Assembly (NCBI GenBank): GCA_024663395.1 | Contig: JANFAH010000034.1 | Span: forward strand, 620,001 to 684,000 | Source of the DNA: Pisolithus tinctorius | Taxonomy: Eukaryota; Basidiomycota; Agaricomycetes; Boletales; Pisolithaceae | DNA: 64,000 nucleotides | Direction of reading: 5' to 3' | Shown here: positions 1-9,890 of the stretch, piece by piece | Layout of the letters: each line of letters starts with the position of its first letter | Position numbering within the stretch: the first letter of the stretch is position 1 | Made by a program: the position numbers and the translations under genes | The notes under the pieces: model-generated | What the model was told of the DNA's origin: nothing | The model's input: only the letters and a program-made list of their open reading frames with translations | Database searches by the model: none

Positions 1-2930
1 TATGGGGAGATACGAATCTGGGGAATGGAGTAATGCTTCATGAGTTTCTCAAAGGCGCCCTTGACCTCACTGCCATTATCAGTGACAACCTGGGCAATAG
101 CACCATAACGACAGAAGACTTCTTCCCAGAAGAATTTAGCGAGACTGTCTGCATTGGCATGACAAAGAGCACGACCTTCTGCAGCGAGGGAAAGATCATC
201 TTGAGCTGCGACAAGATAGCGATAACCACGTGCTTTGGGCATGAGCATGACGTCGACGTAGACCTTCATAAAGATTCTGGGGGAAGCAGAAATGGTGATG
301 GGAACCTCTGCTTTACGAGTGCTTCAGACCTGGCATTCATGGCAAGAGCGGACATGATGGGCAACGTCCTGGTACATCTGAGGCCAGTAAAAGCGCTGTC
401 TGACTGTATGAAAGACTCCAAAGACTCCACGATGACCAAGTTCTTCATGAGCATGACTGAGGATCTGGACACGGAGATGGGGATCAAAGATGACCTTGGC
501 TGGAGGATGAGGACCTCGACGTTTAAAGAGCCGGTCTCCATGAAGGAAGAACTGAAGGGATCTGCGAATGAAGCGCTTGCGAGCAGTATTGGAAGGGAAT
601 GGGGGAAGTTCTGTAGTACGAAGGAAGTGTAGGACCCGACATAAGAGGACATCTTGAGACGTATCATTGGAAAGGAACGAAGGGAGGGTAATGGCATATG
701 TGGACCCACGCGCAAGTCGTCGACAAGTTGCGCTGACTGAAGACGGACGGGCATCTGTAAAAAGAATATTCTCCAACCACTCATCAGCTTCTTCTGCATC
801 AGCTTTGCCTTCTTCATACTCCTCTTCTGTAGGTTGACGTCTGGAAAGGGCATCTGGGGCTTGGTGACGAATGGCAGGGACATGAATGAGCTTAAAATCA
901 AAGAGAAGTATACCCTCGATCCAGCAATTGATAGTAGCGTTAGGTTGAAGATCTGGATCATTGAGCATACCTTTGATGTACTTCGCATCAACCTCTACCC
1001 ATAGATGACGAACGCCATAGAGATATAGACGGTAGTGACGAAGCGCTCTGAAAAGACCATAGAGCTCGAGCTTAGGCTGACTGTAGCAGGATTCACGTTC
1101 ATTGATGGGGAGTGAGCCATAGCGAGCAGGACGTTTACGACCTTCTTCATCATACTGAGAGAGAATGAATCCAATGGCGATGTTACTGGTGTCAACGGAG
1201 AGAACGACTGGCAGGTCAGATGAGTAGTCAATGGGGCGAAGGGCAGGAGCAGACGAGACGGCGAGCTTCAAGGCATCAAACGCATCTTGCTGGGGCTGAT
1301 CCCAAATGAACAGAGCATTCTTGCGATAGAGGTCAACGAGTGGGCGAGCCAACTGTGAGTAGTTCGCAATCCAGATACAAACAGTACCACAGAGACCTAG
1401 GAATGAGTGAACATCTTTGGGCGTAGCGAGCGTTGGCCAGTTGACGACCTTCTTCACCTTGTGGTCGTCAGGAGAGCGACCATGAGGATGGCATGCTTGA
1501 CCAAGAATGATAACATGAGGCTGGCAGATCTGAGATTTCAAGCCAGAAAACGTTCCGCCGGCATGAGCAAACCGATGCATGACTCTATGCACGTCTACAG
1601 CATGTTCCCAAATGAAGTGACGTATGCTGGGATTCTTGGGTAACGTTTCGGCATTGCCATTGGCATCTTCATAACGGGTTGCAGGGCCTTTGACTGGCAG
1701 ATCGTCGATGAAAACGTTGGCAACGTGAGGGATCTCATCCTGTAGAATGAAAGCTGTACAACTCTGAAACTCTGACGGTGAGTTGGTGTAGCCTTGAGGC
1801 ATGGCAGTATGGCGCAGTAAGCCAAGAGGCGTCATGAAGGATGTCAGATCTCGGCTATCGGGGTGGAGTTGGCGTGCATCAAATCCTGAAAATAGATCAA
1901 AGACCGTGTAGCATTGACGACCAGCAAATGGCTCCACAAAGTCGTCCAGGATTGGTGGAACACCAGCGTCTCGAATTGTAACCTTATTCAGAGGCTGTAG
2001 ATCATGAACGATGCGGATCTTGCCATTCTTTTTCATAATGCAGAACCACTTGGAACGATAGGACGACTGGGCCGGCTCATAGAGACCAGCAGCGATCTTC
2101 TCCCGAAGAAGCTGTATGACACGTTCTCGTATGCCAGGGGGAATTGGAATGTTACGAAACTCCCATGGTTCGTGCGGCAGGACAGGAATGATGTAAGGCG
2201 AAAAATAGTCCGAATGGAAGTTTCCTCTCTCCGATTCATCAAACGCCAAGGCATGCTCATTAAGCTTCATGACATGCGAAAAAAGTTTTTCCTCTTCTGG
2301 CCAGAGAAAGCCATCAGCATTAATCTTCATGGAGGTAAGGCGCTCTTGAGTAAGCTTCTTTGTGGGAACAAACACAGGAGGGTGACAAGTGAGAGGTGTG
2401 AGTGATGCAAGGGGGTCTTCTGGAAACTGGCGCTGGACTCGAGTGTCTTCTGGATAGACTCCAGGCACTGGCCTGACTTTACGATCGACGCGCTTGTACG
2501 CTCCATATACTGGCTGACCTGTTTCATCGGCTGAGTCTGTATCCATAGCAAGGCCTTTTCTAAAACGTAACAAATCAAGAAAGTCAGATAGGGAATAGTA
2601 AAAGTGAAGCTGTTTTTCGGTTTTCTGAACAGGAAGGGGATCTGGTGCTTTTGAAGGATTAGATAACGAAGAAGAGAAGACATCAAGATAAAAGGAGCTC
2701 TGGAAATCTGAAACTGAAGGAGGCATAGTAAGTGATGTTACAGGAGTATCTGAGCGAAGAAATGATATATGTGGGTTTAGGAGTTTAACGACTTCTCGGT
2801 CAAAGTGAGCAGACGAAGAACAAGAAAAACTATAAGTACAAGAGGGGACATACAAATCAATCTTCAAAGAGCTGGAGAAATAAATGATGAGATATGGGAG
2901 AAAGTGGAGGAACACATCTGAGTAGATCAT
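1..2930 (-). pseudogene. pol: pol of element A: RT, RNase H, integrase (one in-frame stop, truncated by window)
   Basis: The frame is open from 2930 down to a TGA at 324-326, and continues open in the same frame to position 1. The likely start of the conserved part is the Met at 2546. Reverse transcriptase is recognisable by the stretch VHDLQPLNKVTIRD and the catalytic FIDD at 1701-1712. RNase H follows (LSVDTSNIAIGF, near 1200). The integrase HHCC zinc finger spans about 325-450 (HEELGHRG ... CHEC). Beyond the TGA the integrase core continues with an Asp-containing VDVMLMPK stretch and TDNGSE. The stop lies where Arg is plausible, consistent with CGA to TGA. Pol overlaps the end of the gag-protease frame in another phase, as expected for frameshift or internal expression. 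Confidence 0.9.
709..734. repeat. 26-bp palindrome inside pol A
   Basis: This is a variant of a near-perfect palindrome whose ideal half is TGCGCAACTCGTC followed by its reverse complement. It lies between the RNase H and integrase regions of pol and is read through without a stop. It is followed by GACTGA, like the four copies at 3288-3607. Its phase in pol differs from the phase of the gag-protease copies. Confidence 0.75.
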
Positions 2931-5900
2931 CGGACCTGTCTTGAATCAAATCTGAGGAAGTGGAAGCAGGAAAGTGGTCTGGGTATGAGACTGCTTCGAA
3001 AGGGGGAGGATGAGCTGAGGCTGAGGCAAAACTGACTGCACTGGCAAGGACATGAAGATTGGAGTTTTGTAATGCACCTGGGTCCTCTTCATCCACATCA
3101 CCTGAATGGTCTTCTGCAGCTTCCTGCAAATGAGCAATCCATCCAGTAGGGGTACGACACATGACAACATTGTTGTAAGGCTCTGGCATGGCAACTGACT
3201 CTTCACCAACAGCAGCATTAGACATGGCTGGGGGAGCTGAGGGTAGTAATGGAATAGGAAGAGTTGGACTAGATGACTGCTGATGCCTGCGTAAGTCGTC
3301 GTCGAGTTGTGCAGACTGAGGCAAGGACGGGCTAGGCAGATAGAAGCGAGAGCCAACACTAGTGTTGAACATATCAGAGTCAAGTGGTGAAAGTGTGGTG
3401 GGTACATCTGGGGATAGACTGGACAAGTGGTGAGACATGCGCAACTCGTCAACGAGTTGCGTGGACTGAGAGTCATGACCTATATCTGAGGATGAACCAG
3501 GCAACTGCACATGGCTGCACAAGTCGTCGTTGAGTTGTGCAGACTGATGACGGGTAGATGGACTGGGTGCATATGGATCCCTGCGCAACTCGTCACCGAG
3601 TTGTGCAGACTGAGAGTCATGGCAAGCATCATGGGAAGTAGGGGCAACTGAACCGCAGTAGGAAGTATTGAAGATGGAGAATGTAGCTTCAGAGCCTGGA
3701 GTGACAGTGTCTCTACAGAACAGAAGTGATGCCTGGTGGGAACCATCAGTGGGCTCTTCCTGAATGATGACTGGATCTGGGGATGGAGGAGAGGGAGTCT
3801 GAGGCGGAGCAGTAATGCCATTGGAAAGTACGTGTGAAGCAGGTAGACTCGAGTTAGACGGCAGGTCTGGAGGTGGAGATGCATTGCTCTGAGTGGGAGA
3901 TGCCTGTGGGAGTAGACGAGGATAGAATCTGACATAGGCAGAACCTTCAAGCTCATGGTAATGCTCTAGTGGGGCAGGAACCTGTCAGACCAAGCAAGTA
4001 TCAAGCATAAGGAAGTCTTGGAAGTAGACTCCTGATTCATCAGTACCTCTTTCTCCAGCGAGTGCATGGTTTGATTCAAGATAAAGGGAGGATAGATGGG
4101 GAGTGCGATGAGCAAGGCTAGTAAGAAGTGAGACAAGTGACTGGCGCTCTTCTCTTCTGATCCGGCGACGAATCTGGGCAAGGGTAGGATTATCCTCCAA
4201 TCCACGTGCATCAGTGGACTGTAACTCCTGAGTAAGCTGACCAACAAACTCCGAAGGAAAGGGACTGGTAGGAGGTGGGAATGCTTGGACTGGAATAGGA
4301 TGGAATGCAGGAAAAGCTGAGGCAACATCAAACCCATCTGGGGGCGATTCAGGATATAGCAGAATAGAATCAAGTGACTGAGGGGGTGACTGTGAAGTTG
4401 ATGGGGGTGGAGCGAAGATGATGGGTGAAACATGATGAGGGGTACCAACTGCTACATCTCTCATAGGTTCATCGGCTTCTTGCTGAAGATGGACAGGCTC
4501 TAGAGTTGCCATAAGTGTATCTGCAACAGACCCAAGCTGGCCTTCAGTAACACACATCTCCAGGGGGCGATCTGAATCAGCTCCAAAGACAACATAAGTT
4601 CCAGACTCTCTTTCAACAATGCTAACCGAGTTCCCAAGAGCCCAAGGACGACCAAGGAGGAGATCAAAGCCTGCATTAGTGTCTGGGGCAACGAATAGAT
4701 TGGTCCAAGTCTTGGCAGCACCACAGAAGAGAGGAACATCTTGAACTAGACCCTTCAGAGTAGAGATACCTCCTTTTGCATCTCGCATATTGATGGTCTG
4801 TGACATGTCGACGGGCATGCAAATGACTGACTGGGCTATACCGGCACGAACAACATTGAGGGTAGATCCAGAGTCAATGACACCTGTTACACGGCGACCA
4901 TTGCAAGTCAGATTGATAGTGATGAGGGGACTAGATGTCAACGCCAAGTAGGAGGATGCAGGAGGAGTTCCTTCAACAGCAGTAACAGACTTGACAGGCT
5001 GAGCCAGGGGCTGTCTCTTGAATCGCATAAGCTCCTGAAGGTGCTGAGAAACATCCCTAGATGATCCAATGACCTCCCCAACAGATACAGTCAAGGGAGT
5101 AGAAAGGATGCGCTCTACAATGGCTTTGGAATTGGCAGACTGCGAAAGTGATGAAGACAGGGAAGTGGTAGGAGGAGGCTTGGATTTCTTAGACCTGTCT
5201 GCAGAATCAGTGGCTTGACCAGATGGCTTTGGGACAGTAGCATCTTCCATGATAGCGTCATCTCTAGTTCCATCAAAGACAGTGGGATGGACATCTACTG
5301 GCACGAAGGCTGGAGCAAGTGGTGCTTTCTGTGGAGCAGGGATAGATGCAGAGGATGAGGGCTTTGGTTCTTGAGTCTCTTTCTCCTTGCCATGCGAACG
5401 AGGTGGGACAAGGACACTGTCAAAGACAGCCTTTCTCTTCTCTTTGGTAACCTTGTTAGAGCGATCCACAGCAGCAACAAGAGGTTCTTCTTCCAACTCA
5501 TAGATCTCGGCACTAGACTCTTCTTCGGCCTCTTCATGGATAACAAAGTGGACTGCATTGGCAGGCTGAGCAGCAGCTTTAGTGCGCTCATAGGCTTGCA
5601 GGATAGTCTCTTCTCCATTGCGATAAATGCGCTGTCCATTGGGGTAGATGACTCGATGGTTTTCATCACGTGCCAAGGAACCCTTCTGAATGAGATCATT
5701 AATGGCTTGACAACTCTCAACACCATGGCCTTCAACACCACAACCATAACAAGTGATGGTCCTCCTAGCAGGACGGGTCTGGGATGAGGAAGTAGCAGCA
5801 GGGGCAGTGGATGCAGGAGTAGATGCAGGAGCAGGACGAAGGGAAGGGGCACGAAGCACCTTTGCAGCATCAGGATCCATCTTGATAGCACGATAGTAAA

Positions 5901-6798
5901 GGAGGGAGTAGTCTGGGTCATTGAGTGACATGCGAGAGAGAGACTTGATTAGGGTCTCAACCTCATCTTGCTTGCGAGCAGTAGGGCCTTCTTTCTCCAA
6001 ATTTTCAAGGTTTCTTCTGGCTTCATGGGAAGGGAGCAAAGGGCAAACACTGTCATCTCTTCCATCTGAGCGATGAGAAGCATTAGGCTGGGCCTGAGGA
6101 GCAGGGGCAGCACGAGGGCCAAGGAAGTCAAGGTCATCTGCATCAAAGCGATCGCGGCGAAGGACCTCTTCAGCTGACTGGCATACATCATCATAGGGGA
6201 ATGGCCTGCTGATGTCAAGGTTGGGATCCTTTGTCCTGAGACGAGTTTCAACCAAGCCACGAAAGACTGGGGACAAACCAGCCCAAAAGTAGCGATTATA
6301 TTCATCAACTGATATCCTTCCCTTGTTCTTCAACCAACCTCCAATGCGAATGAAGCCATGGTTGTAAGCCCTAAAGTCTTGAAGAGTCATAATGGGCTGC
6401 ATCCTAGACTCCAAAGCAAAGCTCTTGAGATGCCTTTCAAAGAACCTTTCATCTGATAGATCAGCATCAAAGTACTTGAGGAGATCAGCCTTCAAGTTAG
6501 CCCAATCAGGAGTGTAGTAGTGAGCCATTCCTTCGATGATCTCCCTAACACGAGCGTTGCAGTACTGGAGGATTGATTCGACCATTTCCTGGTCAGAAGT
6601 GACATTGTGGTAGGCACAGAGGCGTTCATAGTGGTCCAAGAAGGAGCGAACATGGGTATGGTCTCCTTGGAATAATTCAGGGGCAGACTTCATGCCAAGC
6701 AAGGGCATAGTGAGGACAGAGCGAGCAGGGGGAGCAGCCATAGCTACTGGAACTGCTGATGATGTAGGAGGATAGATAGTGGGGATGGTGGATGACAT
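2857..6798 (-). pseudogene. gag: gag-protease polyprotein of element A (one in-frame TGA)
   Basis: Open from Met at 6798 to a TGA at 3985-3987, then open again in the same frame to 2857 (about 1,313 codons in all). The N-terminal third is a retrotransposon capsid domain (APELFQGDHTHVRSFLDHYE). A CX2CX4HX4C zinc knuckle (CYGCGVEGHGVESC, about 5712-5752) binds RNA in this family. An aspartic protease active site (IDSGSTLN, about 4865-4890) and the LLGRPW motif follow. The tail after the TGA is Pro/Ser-rich and probably disordered. It holds four palindrome-encoded peptides of the form SAQLxDELR. The stop lies where CGA (Arg) would fit. The full frame is longer than most Ty3 gag-protease proteins because of this tail. 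Confidence 0.88.
3288..3607. repeat. four 26-bp palindromes in the gag-protease tail
   Basis: Copies lie at 3288-3313, 3438-3463, 3516-3541 and 3582-3607. Start-to-start distances are 150, 78 and 66 bp, all multiples of three, so all four are translated in the same phase as SAQLxDDLR-like peptides. Three are followed by CAGACTGA and the one at 3438-3463 by GGACTGAG. The copies at 3438 and 3582 share a longer flank (GACTGAGAGTCATG), so those two probably arose by local duplication. Confidence 0.85.
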
Positions 6799-6878
6799 AG
6801 TAGCAAGATATCAAGTGGGTTTTAGAGACAAGTTTCAATAGGCTGAGTGAATAGGGTTCTTGATCCAGGAATAACCAC

Positions 6879-6896
6879 CCCTCGCGGTGGGCTCCA
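6879..6896 (-). other. primer-binding site of element A
   Basis: Two bases inside the LTR the minus strand reads TGGAGCCCACCGCGAGGG. The leading TGG pairs with the CCA end of a tRNA. The implied discriminator base is U, as in tRNA-Cys, but I cannot name the tRNA without the genome's tRNA set. The same site is present in element C (13029-13046) and, with one change, in element B (22880-22897). Confidence 0.8.
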
Positions 6897-7043
6897 GATG
6901 TGAGTCAAAGTGTGGAAAGCTGGTGAAAACCAAACAAATCCAACACAAAAGACAAATATGTGCGAGTGGTGGTTTACCTCCGCGGAACCTGGAGGGCAGA
7001 GAAACCTGAATGTGGGGGGGGAACTTCAAGTGGAGGTGCTCCT

Positions 7044-8699
7044 GGCACAAGTCGTCGACGAGTTATGCAGGAGTAGATGAATGGATGATGTCTGAGGAGG
7101 GGATGCTGAACAGAGTGAAGGTGTTCAGCTGAAAGGACTTCTTGGAATAATGGACTTCAATAAAATGTACTCCTGGCGCAAGTCGTTGACGAGTTATGCA
7201 GGAGTGGAGGGATGACAAAGACTGCTGACTAAGAGGAAGCTTCAGATGAATAATGGAGGCAGGTAGACTCTTCCAAATGAGCCTCAACTACCAAGTATAC
7301 AAATGATGACAGATAGACCCCTTCATGGAGCCTCAACTGTCGACGATGAGATAGGCACTGGACTGACTGCTGGACTGCTTCTGAATTGATTGTGGGTAGC
7401 TAAGTACATGGGGGTTTATATACTATGGGGGGAGCACAGCTTGTGACAAACAAGGCACAAACACTTGGTAAGTAATGAGTAAGGACTGAGTAATCATGAT
7501 GAGTAAGCAAGAAATGAAAAGTAAGCAAGCAAGGAGGATTGGTAAGTATTGGCAATGAACGAGTCAAGGATAGTCAAAATATCACAGAATGAGTCAAACG
7601 GAGTCAGAAACTGAGTAAGCGCACTGATATCACATTAGGGGGTGGCGATGCAAGTCAGATCTCGGCGGAGACATCTCTAGATCCAAAGATGGCATGACAG
7701 ATGGACGGTGTTTCCAGATAGGGAAGTATTAATTTCAGAATTGAAGGGCATGAGTCAGGCGTCAAAGGGGGCTAGGGCGTTGGGGGTCTGTGGGGCAATG
7801 AGAGCATACGCGATCGCATCTCCCACCCTTTCATCCTCTCAGCGAAGTTAACAAAAACTTCATGGATGGGGTTCCGATGGAGGAGGAGGAGAAGGGGGGA
7901 CGTCTTCTGCTGGATCTTGCAGTAGGAAGGCAAGATGCATGTCATACTCGTCATGAATGCGATCAGGGAGGCTGGAGGACAGTAGATTATACTGCAGCTG
8001 TCGCAATGCAGGAAGAATGATGGATGAGATTGGAATAAAGACGGTGCAGGGAGCAGGGAGGAACAATCCATATGCTTCATCAAGAGGGGAGACTGAAACG
8101 ACCACATAAGACCTTTCTAACCGAGTGACAGACCTGAGGCGACCAAAGAACGTCCTTCTGGAAGTCATACTGACAAGGAGAACACGCTGACCAAGCTGCA
8201 TGGGACAGGATGGGGCTGACAATGACGGGATGAACCAGGGGGCTTCAGGACGGAAGCTGGTGGGAATGCCTGGCAGATATACGTAGCCATTGTCTCTGGC
8301 AAATGAGACAAGCGAGATGACTGATGAAGAGGTGGCCATGATTGATGGACTTAGCGAAATGAGCGTCTGATGGATGGAGTGCTGTAGAAACGCGTAGGGT
8401 GCGAGGATCCTCTCCAAATTTGGAAGGAAGAATCGTGGGGCTGAGCACTTTAAGCGAGCATGCGAACCGAGTTGATATATTTGGAAATGGCGGAGATATG
8501 ATGGAAACCGGAATGCCGTACACAGGTGCTAAAAACTTTTAATGCGCGCTTAACTCGCTTCCTCTTTTCTCTTTAGCACTGACAACTCGATCTTGTGCGA
8601 AGGATGACTGTTCACGTCCAACAGTCTTTCTACGCATGAGGCCTTTAGGCTTCATCTGCATGCATGGGCATTGTGCGCAACTCGTTGACGAGTTAGGCA
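7044..8699. repeat. three 26-bp palindromes in LTR A
   Basis: Copies lie at 7044-7069, 7175-7200 and 8674-8699. The first two sit between CTCCTG and CAGGAG, which extends their symmetry to about 35 bp. They have a T-A change in the right arm (GAGTTATGCAG) compared with the gag copies. Matching copies occur in the solo LTR. Confidence 0.8.
7424..7432 (-). promoter_or_regulatory. TATA-like box in LTR A
   Basis: The minus strand reads TATATAAAC about 525 bp before the gag-proximal end of the LTR. It is conserved in the solo LTR at 52656-52664 within a G-rich context. It could direct transcription of the element, but the start site is not visible. Confidence 0.45.
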
Positions 8700-8742
8700 G
8701 AGTCAGCTGTAACCATGTCCACAACACCTTTGGTGTGTGACA

Positions 8743-8987
8743 CCGGTCCATCCAAGTGGGCTCACGACGATGACGACGACGACATTGTGGAGGTGGTCGA
8801 GAGCAGAACCCACGGGAAGGGCAAGACCTCTGGGCGCAGCGCGGTGAGCAACAAGACCGCGACAGACCTCTCGCAGGCTCTCGCAACAGTAAGGGCCGAG
8901 GCAGTGGCCGCACATGCAGCCAACCTTCAGTTGCAGGTGCGCATCGAGCAGCTTGCAGAGGCACTGGCAGAGCATGGGATCAAGTAG
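8743..8987 (+). pseudogene. C-terminal remnant of a gene truncated by element A
   Basis: An open frame crosses the LTR boundary and ends at a stop at 8985-8987. The part outside the LTR encodes about 81 residues: an acidic run of six Asp, then an Ala/Leu/Gln-rich stretch (LATVRAEAVAAHAANLQLQV) with heptad-like spacing that suggests a short coiled coil. Codons are GC-rich, unlike the flanking elements. The upstream exons are not in the window. It may be a host gene or an older element gene; I recognise no family. Confidence 0.5.
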
Positions 8988-9890
8988 GCCGTCGTGTAGT
9001 ATGTATGTTTGTGTCTGCATCACCTGTCATACCAGGATCGTTCCACGCCTTATGTGTGGGAAAACACATTGTTCTGGCCCGTTCTGTGTGGTTGCAAAGC
9101 AGGGTACTGCGAAAGATTTCTGTCCGCTCAGCATGGAACTGGCCCCGAATCGGCTGCAGTATGGTAGAGTGTGCGGGGTACTGCCCGACTTGTCTTCTTT
9201 GTGTGACTTTTGACTTCTCTCAACGGTAAGTCCTCATGAAGCGATCTTGATGGTAGGATGTGACGGATTCTTGAAGAGGAAGCGAAGGGACTGTTTATTG
9301 GGTAGCTGGGACAGTCTTTGTGTATCAAATGTAAGGAGACGGAAGGAGATTTGAAAGAAAAGTAGATCAAGGGGCACACACTGACTGCGCAATTGAAGAG
9401 GAAATGCGTGGGGTGGTTGCGAGGATCCGCAGTATAGGGTGGCCGAGGATGGCATCAGCGAGACTAGTAAGAGTGATAGGAGAGACATTGTTTTGGCTAA
9501 ATACTTATTCGGTGTTTTATTATTTTTCTGGACGGTTTTGGACTTTTTGTAAGCGGTTTGTATGTTTTTCAAGCGAGGACTAGCTATCAGTAGAATCACC
9601 GGATGAAACCCGGGGTGGAGTAGAGGTCTCCGGACGAAACCCGGGGTAAGACAGATAAAAGGAAACGAACTATGTCTGATATCGGGTGGATCAAGTGCTA
9701 TGCTGGTCACCCCTGCAGGGGACTTTGAACGCTGACTGTCCCCAGTCAGCATGGGAGAAGGAACGAGCATAGTAGGAGAAGCTGCGGGGAGGCGGGCGAG
9801 GCCGCGGAAAGAGGTATGGGTATCGTGGGAGAAGAAGGTATGGGGGAACAGCGTGATGGACAAACTGTGGATACTGGAAAGGACAGATAG
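8988..9890. other. non-coding stretch between elements A and B
   Basis: I see no gene. There is a 31-bp direct duplication (units beginning CCGGATGAAACCCGGGGT at 9599 and CCGGACGAAACCCGGGGT at 9630). There is also a perfect 8-bp hairpin GCTGACTG/CAGTCAGC at 9731-9750. The 3' LTR of element B should begin near 9890, but I find no match here to the sequence next to B's primer-binding site at 22900. Confidence 0.5.

Larger units (their letters stand above)
1..8742 (-). mobile_element. Ty3/gypsy retrotransposon A (5' part; continues past left edge)
   Basis: Reading down from 8742 there is a 1,844-bp 5' LTR, a primer-binding site, a gag-protease frame and a pol frame that leaves the window inside the integrase. 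The order protease, reverse transcriptase, RNase H, integrase is the Ty3/gypsy order. The 3' LTR and left target duplication are outside the window. CCGG at 8743-8746 should be one copy of a 4-bp duplication, judging from the solo LTR of the same family at 52131-53974. Each frame has one premature TGA, so this copy is probably not autonomous. It has cut into a small coding remnant at 8743-8987. Confidence 0.93.
6899..8742 (-). repeat. 5' LTR of element A (1,844 bp)
   Basis: The ends are TG...CA and the length equals that of the solo LTR at 52131-53974, which is nearly identical. The inner end abuts the primer-binding site. The LTR contains three copies of the 26-bp palindrome (7044-7069, 7175-7200, 8674-8699), and a TATA-like sequence on the coding strand. 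Open stretches within it, such as 7860-8417, have no recognisable domain and I do not call them genes. Confidence 0.93.

Noticed and set aside
33..632. Plus-strand 199-codon open stretch
   Set aside because: It lies opposite the integrase and zinc-finger code of element A pol and has no domain of its own.
7860..8417. Minus-strand 185-codon open stretch in LTR A (repeated at 53092-53751)
   Set aside because: It is entirely inside an LTR and has no recognisable domain. The longer version in the solo LTR results from single-base differences, so there is no sign of coding constraint.
3288..8699. Regularly recurring palindromes as a possible CRISPR-like array
   Set aside because: Spacing is irregular (66 bp to kilobases), copies lie within genes and LTRs, and the genome is fungal.
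8715..8742. ATG of a 90-codon frame starting inside the LTR
   Set aside because: The first nine codons are LTR sequence fused by chance to the coding remnant at 8743-8987.
9234..9863. Minus-strand 209-codon open stretch beside pol B
   Set aside because: Low-complexity Ser/Pro/Leu-rich translation with no domain; it lies where an LTR or UTR would be expected.
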